DNA of 64,000 bases from Kalaharituber pfeilii (lineage: Eukaryota; Ascomycota; Pezizomycetes; Pezizales; Pezizaceae), in the NCBI GenBank assembly GCA_015179045.1, contig WHUZ01000026.1:1-64000 (forward strand), in the 5' to 3' direction. The notes beneath the pieces were generated by a model. That model did not search any database. It worked only from the letters and a program-made list of their open reading frames with translations, and was not told the origin of the DNA. This document shows, in pieces, positions 13,014-23,800 of the stretch. Made by a program: the position numbers and the translations under genes. Numbering within the stretch: position 1 is the stretch's first letter; the number at the start of each line of letters is the position of its first letter.

Positions 13014-13919
13014 TATTATAGGTTTACTATGACTATAGTATAAGTATATAGGTAGCTAGTAAAGTATGTAAAAAGTGAAAAATGCAAGTATATATGAAAT
13101 ATACATATGTAATATAAGTGACATGTAATAGCCAGAAAGGCACTATAGTTGCATAATAAGTACTATATAAGCTATGCAGAGAACTAGTGAGTATTATTAG
13201 TTAAGTATCTTTTTAACTTAATGGATAGTAACTTTCTGTATTTACTACCTCTATAATAGTTGACTAGTAATAAACTAGTTACCAGTTTAATGCTTAACTT
13301 ATCTTACCAATTCTCTAAGTATTAAGTATTAAAGCTACAGAAAGTAAGATCTTATCTAAGTTAAGAGCTAAAAAGTAAAAGCCAAGAGACAAAAAGTAAG
13401 AGCCACAAGCTAGAGCCAGAGCTAAGAGCAATATAGAAGGCCATATAAGATAGCAAAATATTAATATTAGGTGATGCTATATAATTCTAGCATGCTAAGT
13501 GATGGGTGGTACTTGTATAATACATTTGAGGTAGCAGTAAAAATAAAGTAATATATCAGATCTCTAGCTAATATCCTAGTTAGAAGAGTCATATAGTATA
13601 GTGTATAGGATAATCCATAATAGCTAGAATAGAGACAGACTTATATAGCAACTTAAAGAAGTTGTTCTAAAAAGGGAGATACTATTATGAGTTCATTATG
13701 ACTATAGTATAGACAGCTAGTAGAGTACATAAAAAGCAAAAAATATAAGCATATATAAAATATATATATGTAACATAAGCAATATACAATAGCTAGAAAG
13801 GTGCTACAATTGTATAATAAGTACTATATAAGCTACATAGAGGACTAGTAAGTATCACTAGTCAAGTTTCTTTTTAACCTGGCAGATAGTAACTTTCTGT
13901 ATTTACTATCTCTATAACA
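13014..13919 (+). mobile_element. Small non-autonomous LTR element TRIM1, copy A
   Basis: 906 bp with LTRs at 13014-13258 and 13683-13919 and a non-coding interior of 424 bp. The ends are TATTAT (from TGTTAT) and CTATAACA. A purine tract AAAAAGGGAGA (13669-13679) precedes the right LTR, fixing the plus orientation. The 5-bp target duplication AAAAG is perfect (13009-13013, 13920-13924). It is inserted in the minus-strand LINE relic. Each LTR contains a hairpin whose arm is complementary to the bases just inside the 5' LTR (see findings). Confidence 0.93.
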
Positions 13920-15964
13920 AAAAGAAGATGGCTCTCTCTCTTCTAGCCTTCTTAATCAAAGTCTCTTATTTCTCTTAGCCCTCCTTCTTCCTCTCTAGTT
14001 TCTCACCTCTACTACTTTACATTCTCCTCCCTATGAAATCTCCTACCCCTCTTCTAAAAAACATACCCATTGGCCCTACTAGTAGTCTAATACTATTTTA
14101 CACTTATCTTTCTTCACCAGTACTTACTATACTTCTTAGTCTCTCTAGTTTCTCACTTCCTCCTCTTTCTTCTTATCTTCTCTAAAGTCACTCATATAAA
14201 GCTCTACTAGCTCTGACAGTACCTCTACCTCTTAGACAATCATTCTTGCTTACACACTATCTAGGATTATCTCTATATCTTCTACTCTACAAACTACATT
14301 CACTTCTTCTACTCTAATACCTTTCCTTCCTCTAGCTGCTCTCTTTAAAAACTTATAGCTATAATTATTCTATCTTCTTTTTCTACTCCTTTTGGCTTCT
14401 TTATCTAATCTTACTCCCCTATATTACTACTGCTCTTACTATCTCTATATATGCCTACTGCTAACTCTATAGTAATATCTCCTAGTCCTAGTTTTCCAGT
14501 CTTAAAAGTGCTCCTACTAGCCTTCTTATCCTACTTAGCTTATTTCACTAATGTATACTAAAAGTCAGCCTCTTATTAAAAATAACTCTCAGTTACTTCA
14601 GTATCTCCTCTTCCTTCTTCTAACTCTTTTTCACTCTAAAAGTTATTATCTCCTACTTCTACTCCTCTAGCAAGATCTAATCTTCTTCTACTATCTCTAC
14701 TATTACTATCTTTACTTTCTCACTAAGCTACTTCATATCCTAGTACTCATACTAGTCTAAGATTATTACTGCCAGGTCATTAACATATAATAGCACTTCT
14801 ATCTCCATCCCTATTGCTACTCCTCTTAGTCTTCTCTTCATCTTCTCAATAGTAGAAGCTATAAAGATTAAGAAGATAACTAGTAATAGTGGTAATACTT
14901 GCAGAACCTTTATATTTGACTTACCTCTCTCTTGATCCTCACTATCCTACTATACTCTGAACTTCCTGCCTCCTATAAACTTTTCTAGCTACTTTTACTT
15001 CTTTTTCACCCTTCACCCCCTTTCTTCTCAATCCTTATCAGAACTACCTTCTTCCTTATAATATTAAAGGCTCTTTTTCCTCTATTATCTATACTACTCT
15101 CCTTTTTCTGTATAGATATCTCTGTATCTTTGTCACTACCTTTACTATTACTTAAATCACATTCCTCCCCTTACATGCTCCTAGCTAGAGCCTGTAAAAG
15201 AGTTAGTCTTCTTTCTATAATCTACAAGTTATAACTTTTTCTTTGATTTTCTTAATATAATAATTAGGTTGATTAGTCTCTATACTTTTGCTATCTTAAT
15301 ATCTTTTTCTGGCTTCAGTATCATAACGACTTTTATCTCTCTCTACTCTATTAGGCTCCTGTTCTAGATCCAGTTTTTAGTGATCTCTCTTACTAACTTA
15401 TTTTCTATAGGAATCTTTAGGGCAGCTTTAATTAATTAGTATCTGATTCTATTAGGTCCTAGTACTAAATTGTTTTTGGTACCCTGCAAGACAGCTCTCA
15501 CTTCTTCTTCTACCTTCTCTCTCTTCCTCTCATCTCCCTCCTCCTCTGCCTCCCTATCCCCCTTCTCCTCCTCTACCTCTGTCTCTGCCTCTTCTCTTTA
15601 TACAAAATTCCTCTCTACTAACATCTTTACCTTCTCTTCATTCTTCTCCAACTCCCTCCTCTTTTTATCTTTCAATCTTTCTATTCTCTCCTTTCTTCTA
15701 AAAGAGTCCTTCACTAGTACTCTCACTACCTTCTACAAGTCACTATACTCTTCCTCTTCTATAAACTCTCTCTAGTACTTCTTTTTCTCCTCCTGAATCT
15801 TCTACTTCATTCTTTTCACTACTACCTTCCACTCTTTTATCACTATTATAAACTATAAAGCAAAGTATATATTAGAAGCTTTTAGAAAGTTATCTGTTAA
15901 TTACCAAATATCCCAATATGCAAAGCTAAGTATTTAGTACTATAATATAGTACAAAAATATATA

Positions 15965-16062
15965 TATGTTAAGATACTAGAGATAATTCATAAAGTATTA
16001 GGATACTAGAGATAATTTATGAGGTATTGGAATACCAGAGATAATTTATAAAGTATCAGGAT
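15965..16062. repeat. Three-unit tandem repeat of about 29-30 bp
   Basis: The unit 'gatactagagataattcata' plus about 9 bases recurs three times with C/T and G/A variation. No coding sense is seen. It marks the 5' border zone of the LINE relic. Confidence 0.7.
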
Positions 16063-17896
16063 ATATTAATATATAAGATGTATCTAATTGTCATAATATT
16101 ATACCTGTATATTAGGACCTATTTTTATTATTACTGATATTCTTAAGTATTTTCAATATACAGTTACTGGAACTGAGACTTTGCTTAGAGTCAGAATTCT
16201 AGTCTTAGAATAGTAGTAAAGATAGATTGTACTACTTCTGTACTGGATTTTGAATTTATTTCATCTTTAGATCTCTAATAAACTAGTTTATTCTTAGTAG
16301 TTAATAGCTTAAGAATATTATATAATATCATTATTAGTTATTTGTAAGGTTGTAGTAAAATAAGATTTAACAAATATATTATTATAGGATATGTTAAAAG
16401 TAAGCTATTTACTAAATAACTAAGTATAATATAAAATATAGTTAAATATAAGTTATAGACAATAAAGTAATTAAGGTAGTAAGAAAGCTTTATATTTATT
16501 AGAGTTGAATTCCAGATTCTTACTCTTCTAACTCCAATAGATTAGGCTTCTATTTATATAAACTATAGTTCTTCAAAGCTATTAACAAATTTAGCTTAAA
16601 TAGATTCTAAGAATTAAGTTAGACTCTAAAAAATACTAAGTAACAGCCTTTCTTTTTAACTAATCTTTATAATAAATTTTAGAACAATAAATATAAGAAC
16701 TTAAAACCTCTAATACAAGCTTCTATTTAAAAATACTATCATAACTTCAATCTCTATACAAAAATTAATAATATAAGAAAATAAAAAAAGAATATTATAT
16801 AATAAATAGTATAATAAGAGCTACTAGAAGAGTTAGTAACTAAGATTACTAATCTTAGTAATTACTTCTTAACTACATAAGTTCTATTACTATAGACCTA
16901 ACTAGTATTAGGTTAGCTAAACTTTTGGCTAGTAGGCTTTATAGTTGATAATACCTTTTGATAATACTTAAATAAGATAGTGTTATAGTATAAGAATAAT
17001 TATACTTATAATAACTAAATTAATTACTTGTTAAGTTTAATAAAAGATTTTTTATCTTTTGAATAGGGTAGTACTAAGAAAGTATATATTATTATTAATT
17101 ATAAAATTTTTATACATAATACTTAGTTTATAAAGCTAATATATATATATACTTTACTTTATATTTATTAGTATCTTATATCTATACTATTTTATATATT
17201 TCTTTATTATAATTCTTAATATTATTAAATTACTATTTCTTTATTTACTTACTTAGCTATATATAATATACTTATTCTATTTAAGTATAAATAATAGTAT
17301 AATTAAAGAATTAAAATACAAGTAGTATTTTATTTTGTTATTACTTTAAAACCTATTATTTCTTTATTATACTTATAAATTACTTTATTCTTTTATATAT
17401 TCTATATCAAATAGCTATTCTTTTAGTTCATTATATATATACCTTTATAGCTATTTTAGCTTATAGTATATTCATCTTTATAGTCCTTTCAATCTACTAT
17501 ATATTAGTATACCTCTATAGCTATAATATCTAATATTTTTTAGTATCTATTAGAGTCTAATTCTAGCTACTTATACTTATAATAATATAGAGTTCTATAG
17601 TACTACTTTATTTAAAGAAGATATAAGAATTAATAGTTAAATTTAATAGATAATCAATCTAATTACTTAATATTAGTTTTATATAGTAATTTTAAAATAA
17701 GTATTTACGTTTTAATAGATAAGTTTTTACCTTAACTATAATATATTAGATTTATATTTATATTTTTAAATTTATAATTTAGTATTAACTATCTATATTA
17801 TATAATTCTATATGATAAAGAATTAAGTTCTTCTTATTTTATAAGATATCTATTTCTAATTTATAAATACTTAATACTTAATATTTAACTATTTAC
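16063..17896. other. Anonymous AT-rich, RIP-exhausted stretch
   Basis: Very low CpG and CpA, rich in TA steps. No ORF, LTR pair or protein motif can be recovered by eye. Presumably one or more older transposon copies mutated beyond recognition. Confidence 0.6.
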
Positions 17897-18493
17897 TATT
17901 ATAACTAAAGGTAAAGACTTATTAAATATTAGATAAAGTACTACTACTATATTATTATAGGACTTACTAAGATATATCTAATTAATATTAGATAAGCTAT
18001 AGTATATTTTAATTATTTAATAGTTACTTTATAGATATATATATTAGTTCTTATATATTTACTATACTAATATATGTATAGTACTTATGAAGTAACCTAT
18101 ATTGCTTATAATATCTTTACTAATAATGTATATAGTTACTATATAAATAATAATTCTCTCAATTATTAGCATTGAAAAGAGAATCTGTATTATTATATAT
18201 TTTTGTTATATTACTGCTTCTATATTTATTTATCTATTTTATAAGATGGTATTATCATGTTATAGTTATATTATTAATTATTGATGAGTCATGTATGATA
18301 AGCACTTAATATATAAGCCTTAGCTTTCACCGTTAGTTAGAAAGAATTAAGACACTAGCGATGTTCTAAGTTTTACTCAAACTTTAAGCTCAACGCTTAC
18401 CTTTTGCCCGCTCTTCTTTGTCGCTCGCCTTTAGCCGTACCATTTGTACCAAACCGCTACCGCCTAGCGACGTTGAAGCGCCTGGTCTTAACA
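17897..18493 (+). repeat. 5' LTR of the intact family-A element
   Basis: Begins TATTATAACTAAAGG and ends CTTAACA. The first roughly 430 bp are heavily RIP-mutated; from about 18330 on the sequence is unmutated ('caccgttagttagaaag'). Confidence 0.9.
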
Positions 18494-18521
18494 TTACACC
18501 GCTTGACTTTTATTTATCCCC

Positions 18522-18839
18522 ATGCTCCACATCCTCTTCCTGCTCGCATTACTTGTGTGCCTGATAATTGCTGATGACCACAATTTACTCACCCGCACGC
18601 AAGAATTACAGGAACAGATCAACTCCTACCAAGACGAACTCGCCTCGCAGCAATTACAGCAAGACAACCTCCGCGCCGATATTGAATTCCTCTGGCGAGA
18701 GTCTGACGAAAGCCACCGGCTCCGAATAGCCACCGAAGACCATATCCGTTGGCTAGCATCGCAACTAGCTACCACAAGGCAAGAACTAAGTGTTGCCCGC
18801 TCACATCTCTCCCCCGCGAAAAAAGCTAGACTTGCGTGA
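18522..18839 (+). CDS. ORF0: signal/TM-like segment plus coiled coil, probably the original N-terminus of gag
   Basis: A 105-aa ORF starting 29 nt after the 5' LTR. Residues 1-18 are strongly hydrophobic (LHILFLLALLVCLII), followed by an acidic/glutamine-rich coiled coil (about 20-95) ending in KKARLA. It is in the same frame as gag: the stop TGA (18837-18839) is followed by one codon (ACC) and then the gag ATG at 18843. A single CGA-to-TGA change, exactly what RIP produces, would explain the stop, so ORF0 and gag were probably one protein of about 763 residues. Alternatively it is a genuine short leader ORF with reinitiation. I know of no established function for a hydrophobic N-terminus in such gags. 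Confidence 0.6.
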   Translation: MLHILFLLALLVCLIIADDHNLLTRTQELQEQINSYQDELASQQLQQDNLRADIEFLWRESDESHRLRIATEDHIRWLASQLATTRQELSVARSHLSPAKKARLA

Positions 18840-18842
18840 ACC

Positions 18843-20813
18843 ATGGCGTCAGAAGCTCCCCGAGACGACTCGATGGAGGTTATCTCCCCGCTCGGTGACC
18901 AACCATTTGACGAACCAGAAGAACATGAGGACTCCATCCACGAATCCGTCGAAGCCGACCCAGAGTACGACCCCGCGGCTGCCCCTCAAATTACCTATGC
19001 GCCGAAACTACTGCCGGGAGCCAAAGTTCCCCAGCTGATTAAACCTGCGGAAGTACCCCCACAAGGAACGCCGCACGTACAATTCCAGCCATTACTCCCT
19101 CCACCGGGATACCCTCAGTCGCAGCAATATCCCTGGCAGCAGAGTTACTTAAGCCCATTTTTACCACTGCAACCAGCCCCGACCTTTCCTGAGATCCCGG
19201 GGGTGCAATTGATATCACGAGCGATCGGATCCCTCATTGGATCCTCGTTCTCATCCTCATCCAAGGGGAAGAAGGCAGCACACCGAACCCCCACACCGGC
19301 TCCCGAGCCGTCAAAGAAGGTAGCGGCCGTCTACCGAGAAATACCGGAAATGGCAGCCCTTCGGAAAACCGCAAACGAAACTGCCCAGAAGCTGAAGGAA
19401 ACCACGGAGCAAACTTCCGGTGAAGCCAGAAAGGCCCTTACGGACATTGCGAATCTCACGACCACTTACCACCAACAAAGGGAGGCTGACCAGACAACCA
19501 CCACCCACAACCTGGAAGTCCTCAGAGACGACCTCCTGGGCCGAATACAGCAGCAGTATACCGACTTCGATAACCGGCTACAACAACAATGGGCCGGCTT
19601 GGATGCCCAATTTACGGCTGCTCTCAATCAACAAAGGGATGACCTCGTGAAGGGATTCGCCGACCAAATCAACCCTCTTATTGACAACTGCAATAAGATG
19701 GGAAACACACTTCGAGCCTTGATGGCCCTCGCCCAACCAAAGAAGCCGGATCCAGCCCAGCACACCGGAAATACTCCTCCGCCCCCGGCTCCTCCCAAAC
19801 CTCCTGGAGGTGATCCATCTCCTCCTCCTAGTCCTCACGGTGGTGGTGGCGGCGGCAGTGGACCCCCTCCTGGCAGACGACAACCTCCCCCGCCGAGAGA
19901 TCCCTCTCCGCCTCGACAAGAACCGAAAGTCCCCCTCCGAGTCAACATACCAACCTTCGACGGAAGATGGGACAAGGTCAACGATTTTTTCCACCGGCTC
20001 CAATCATACTTCCGGATGACTGAGGCTGACAGCCATCAACTAAGGCTCGACCTGCTCACCCAGTGCATGGAGGGTAAGGCATCAGACTGGTGGCGTGATA
20101 CCAAGGACACGGTTGCAACCTGGACAGAAGCCGAAGCGCTCATTCGGGCTGCATACTCGAACCCTCGGGAAACCGCCGAAGCTGTGCAAGAACTCCAAAA
20201 GGTCAAGCATACCGGAGCAATAATCGACTTCTTCACCAAGATCGACGGGCTCAACCGACTTGCCAAAGTACCGGAACCAGCCCTCATCGCCATCGTTATG
20301 CCAAACCTCAAGACTCAAGTCCAGAGTCTAATGGCAGGACACCCCCAGGTGATGACGAACTGGAAGGAGTTCAAACAACTCGCTATCTCGATCGCTGGGT
20401 ACGCTACCACCACCTCAGCCTCAAATTTCTCTGGCCCTTCACGGAAAAATACCAGCACCACAGCCACCAATCAATCTTCCGCTCCCCCGGTACGCCATAC
20501 CCCCCAGAACCCAAAAAATCATGACAGCGTACCGCCTCAGGTCAAACAGGACCGGAGAGCCCGAGGGGAATGTGGAAAGTGTGGACGAAAGGGTCATGAA
20601 GAGAAGGACTGTTGGCTAGGTTGGACTTACACCGAGCCCAAAAGCGACAACAAACGAAAGCGAGACACGGGGACCGCGAAAACTCTCGAAAATCGTATAG
20701 AGAGACCCCAGCAAAACAAACAACGACGGACCGACCGAGGAGCCCTCCGCATCACTGAGCTTAACTCAGATGGTGAAGACATCAAGGAGGAACCCGAGTC
20801 GGGAAACGAGTAG
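18843..20813 (+). CDS. gag: Gag polyprotein, family-A Ty3/gypsy element
   Basis: 656 aa. The N-terminal third is acidic and proline-rich. Residues around 180-280 are a helical, glutamine-rich region. About 305-350 is a proline/glycine tract. About 355-525 is the retrotransposon gag domain (contains VNIPTFDGRWDKVNDFF and ASDWWRDTKD), which forms the capsid-like particle. A CCHC zinc knuckle for RNA binding lies at about 577-590 (CGKCGRKGHEEKDC). The C-terminus is basic then acidic. The slippery heptamer GGGAAAC lies two codons before the stop, giving gag-pol by frameshifting. The upstream in-frame ORF0 suggests the natural start may lie at 18522. Confidence 0.93.
   Translation: MASEAPRDDSMEVISPLGDQPFDEPEEHEDSIHESVEADPEYDPAAAPQITYAPKLLPGAKVPQLIKPAEVPPQGTPHVQFQPLLPPPGYPQSQQYPWQQSYLSPFLPLQPAPTFPEIPGVQLISRAIGSLIGSSFSSSSKGKKAAHRTPTPAPEPSKKVAAVYREIPEMAALRKTANETAQKLKETTEQTSGEARKALTDIANLTTTYHQQREADQTTTTHNLEVLRDDLLGRIQQQYTDFDNRLQQQWAGLDAQFTAALNQQRDDLVKGFADQINPLIDNCNKMGNTLRALMALAQPKKPDPAQHTGNTPPPPAPPKPPGGDPSPPPSPHGGGGGGSGPPPGRRQPPPPRDPSPPRQEPKVPLRVNIPTFDGRWDKVNDFFHRLQSYFRMTEADSHQLRLDLLTQCMEGKASDWWRDTKDTVATWTEAEALIRAAYSNPRETAEAVQELQKVKHTGAIIDFFTKIDGLNRLAKVPEPALIAIVMPNLKTQVQSLMAGHPQVMTNWKEFKQLAISIAGYATTTSASNFSGPSRKNTSTTATNQSSAPPVRHTPQNPKNHDSVPPQVKQDRRARGECGKCGRKGHEEKDCWLGWTYTEPKSDNKRKRDTGTAKTLENRIERPQQNKQRRTDRGALRITELNSDGEDIKEEPESGNE
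20801..20807 (+). promoter_or_regulatory. Putative -1 ribosomal frameshift heptamer between gag and pol
   Basis: The sequence is G GGA AAC with GGA and AAC as zero-frame gag codons, i.e. X XXY YYZ in the correct phase. It lies one codon (GAG) before the gag stop TAG (20811-20813). The pol frame is open from 20777, so gag and pol overlap by 37 nt in the -1 relation. Slippage would join gag to pol as ...S-G-K-R-V-G.... No downstream pseudoknot was evaluated. Confidence 0.75.
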
Positions 20814-23800
20814 GGAGCCCCGACAGCACCTTCGGCAAAGCTCCCGATCATCATCCTCTCCTCGCTACTGACATTGAGTTCAAAGATCTCAATCTCAAGG
20901 TCAGAGCGATCATCGATCCTGGTGCATCCGCTTCTTGTATGTCGTTGGATTTGGGAAGGAAACTTGGTTGGAAGAAAAGGGAAAGGCCTATTGGGGTTAG
21001 ACAGGGCGATGGATCTCTCTTAAAAGGAGGAACTATGGTTGTTAATACTTCTTTTTCTTTTCTTAATGCTTTAGATTCCTGTGGAAATAAGACGGACGGG
21101 ATTGTTTTGGATTTGGACACGGAATGTTTGGACATGGGTGATAGGGAACTTCTTTTGGGATTGTCTTGGTTATCGGAAAAAGGTTTTTCGGTGGATTGTC
21201 CTAATCGGCGTTTGGTTCATAATGTTTCTGGTTTAACTATTCCTTGTACTCTTGTTAATCTCCCTTCTGTTTCTATTTTGGATTTAGATAAGGAAGCTTG
21301 GGAGGAAGGAGATATACTGCTAATGATTGATGCACGCGAACGGTACTCCCGTTACGCTGAAGTTTTTTCCGAAGAACAGGCTCGCCGATTACCCCCTCAT
21401 AGACCTTGGGACCACGAAATGCCACTAAAAGACCCTAATGCTAAAGTACCTAATGGCCCGATATATAAGACTACGTGGGAGGAAGATGAAGCTCTAAAAA
21501 GATACTTGGAAGAGCACCTCCCTACCGGGAAGATAAGACGGTCCCGATCAGCAGCTGGCGCACCGATACTATTTGTTCGGAAAAAGGATGGAACATTACG
21601 GTTATGCGTGGATTATCGGCAGCTCAACAAGCTCACAATCCCGAACCGATACCCCCTACCACTCATGACCGATCTCCTTGAAAAGACCCAAGGAGCTAAA
21701 TGGTTTACCAAATTGGACCTCAAAAACGGCTACTACCTTATTCGCATCAAGTCTGGCGACGAGTGGAAGACCGCCTTCAAGACTACGAAAGGCTTGTTCG
21801 AATATACCGTCATGCCCTTCGGACTGATCAATGCTCCTGCCTCGTTCCAAGAAATGATGGACGAGATACTGAAGGACATCGACGGAGTAGTCTGGTACAT
21901 TGATGACATACTAATCTATGGGGGAAGGACCGAATGGGAACACCAAAAGATAGTGGAACAAGTCCTGGCTAAGCTTGCCGAACATGGACTTGCCGTTAAC
22001 CTCATGAAGTCGGAATTCCACGTCAAAGAAACCATGTTCCTCGGCCACCTCATCAATGGATCCGAAATCAAGATGGATCCAAAGAAACTTAGTGCCATCG
22101 CCGACTGGCCCGTACCAACAAAGAAAAAGGAGGTTCAAAAGTTCTTGGGTTTCGCGAATTACTATCGCCGATTCATCCAAAACTATAGCGCCAAAACCCG
22201 ACCGCTGACCCAACTGACCGGAAACGTACCATTCACCTGGACTGAGGCACAACAACACTCCTTTAATGAATTAAAGGATGCCTTCATGTCTGCACCAATA
22301 CTCCGGCAGTACGACCGAACGCTTCCAACTATCATGAAGACCGACGCTAGCAACCAAGCTCTTGCAGGCGTACTCTCACAATACCATGCTACCGACCAAG
22401 TCAAGACTCTTCACCCTATCGACTACCACTCCAGGGCTCTTAACCCTGCGGAACGCAATTATCCTATCCACGATAAGGAACTTCTTGCCATAGTCGACTG
22501 CTTCCGCAAATGGCGCACCTGGCTCCAAAGTATCCACGTCGACATATATACTGACCATCATGGTCTCACCTACTTTACCTCGAAGCAAAGGCTTAACTCT
22601 CGACAAGCAAACTGGTATATCAAACTATGCGAGTTTGACTTCATCATTCACTACCGGAAAGGAGTGGACAATGGGAAGGCCGATGCATTAGCCAGAAGGT
22701 CCGGTGACGAACCCGCTGGACTAGAGGTACAATTACTCAAAGACGGGCAACTACTAATCAATGGGGAGCCTGTCGAACGAGACTACGACCTTGATGGCAT
22801 CAATGTTGACGACTGGGAAAGAAGAGAAGATGAGTTGTTGGTAGTACCGGAAGAACATAGACCCGAAGTCATGAAGCAATGCCACGACTCTGAAGTCGCT
22901 GGTCACTGGGGAGTGCACCGCACTCATGAAATTATCTCAAGGAACTTTTACTGGGATGGATGGAAGGAAGATACCCAACACCACGTTGCAAGTTGTGCTC
23001 ACTGTCAAAAGGCCAAAGCGGACAGACATCCACGACGAACACAACTTGTCCCCATGCCTACAGGTATCAAACCCTTCGAGGAAATCGCAATGGACTTTGT
23101 CGGAGAGTTACCAGAGTCAGAAGGCTATAACGCTATCCTCGTCATTACCGACCGGTTTACCAAAGTACAACGATATATACCGGCTAAGACGACTTGGACA
23201 GCTACTGACGTCGCATCCATTTACATCAACGAGATATGGCGACACCATGGCCTACCTCTGGCAATCACCTCCGACCGCGGACCTCAATTTGCCTCGGCAT
23301 GCTGGAAAGAGATAAACAACAAGCTTGACATCAAGCTCCGACTTTCCACTGCACACCATCCTCAGACCGATGGACTCTCCGAAAGAGCCATCCAAACGTT
23401 GAAGCAATACCTTCGTATCTTCTGTCACGATCGTCAAAACTGTTGGACTACTTGGCTACCCTTAGCTGAGTTCGCCTACAACTCCTCACGCACCTCTACC
23501 CACGGTTACACACCCTTCGAAAGCTTATACGGATTCAACCCAAAAACCATTCACGTTTCGGACGACCATACCTTCGCATCACCTGCAGCAGAAGACTGGC
23601 TCGATCGGATGACTACGGTTCATAACGACATCCACAACACTCTCAAGAAAATAAATGACAAGAGGTCTCAACTTCATATTGAGAAGTCTCGTCAGTTCCG
23701 AGTAGGAGATCAAGTCCTTGTTGACCGACGCAACCTCCGGGTTGTCGCCGGCAATAATAGGGTACTTAGCAATAAGTATATTGGTCCTTATAAGGTCAAG

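Larger units (their letters stand above)
12135..15890 (-). mobile_element. LINE (Tad1-like) relic with RT and RNase H, minus strand
   Basis: The plus strand is strikingly pyrimidine-rich, so the coding (minus) strand is purine-rich. Translating the minus strand through its stops gives the RT start at about 15470-15300: LGPNRIRY, then LIKAAL, then a KPEKD-type block followed by RLINLI, matching the GPDGI...KPGK...RPI layout of LINE RTs. The catalytic box at 14776-14790 reads LLYVNDLAVII, from YVDD by one G-to-A change. About 12646-12693 reads NKKIDEWAKKG, matching the GNEKADELAKKG end motif of RNase H. RT plus RNase H is typical of the fungal Tad1 clade. The segment 15470-15775 is a lysine/glutamate-rich linker. 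The element is interrupted by TRIM1 copy A. The 5' part (ORF1, endonuclease) is not recognisable. Confidence 0.8.
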
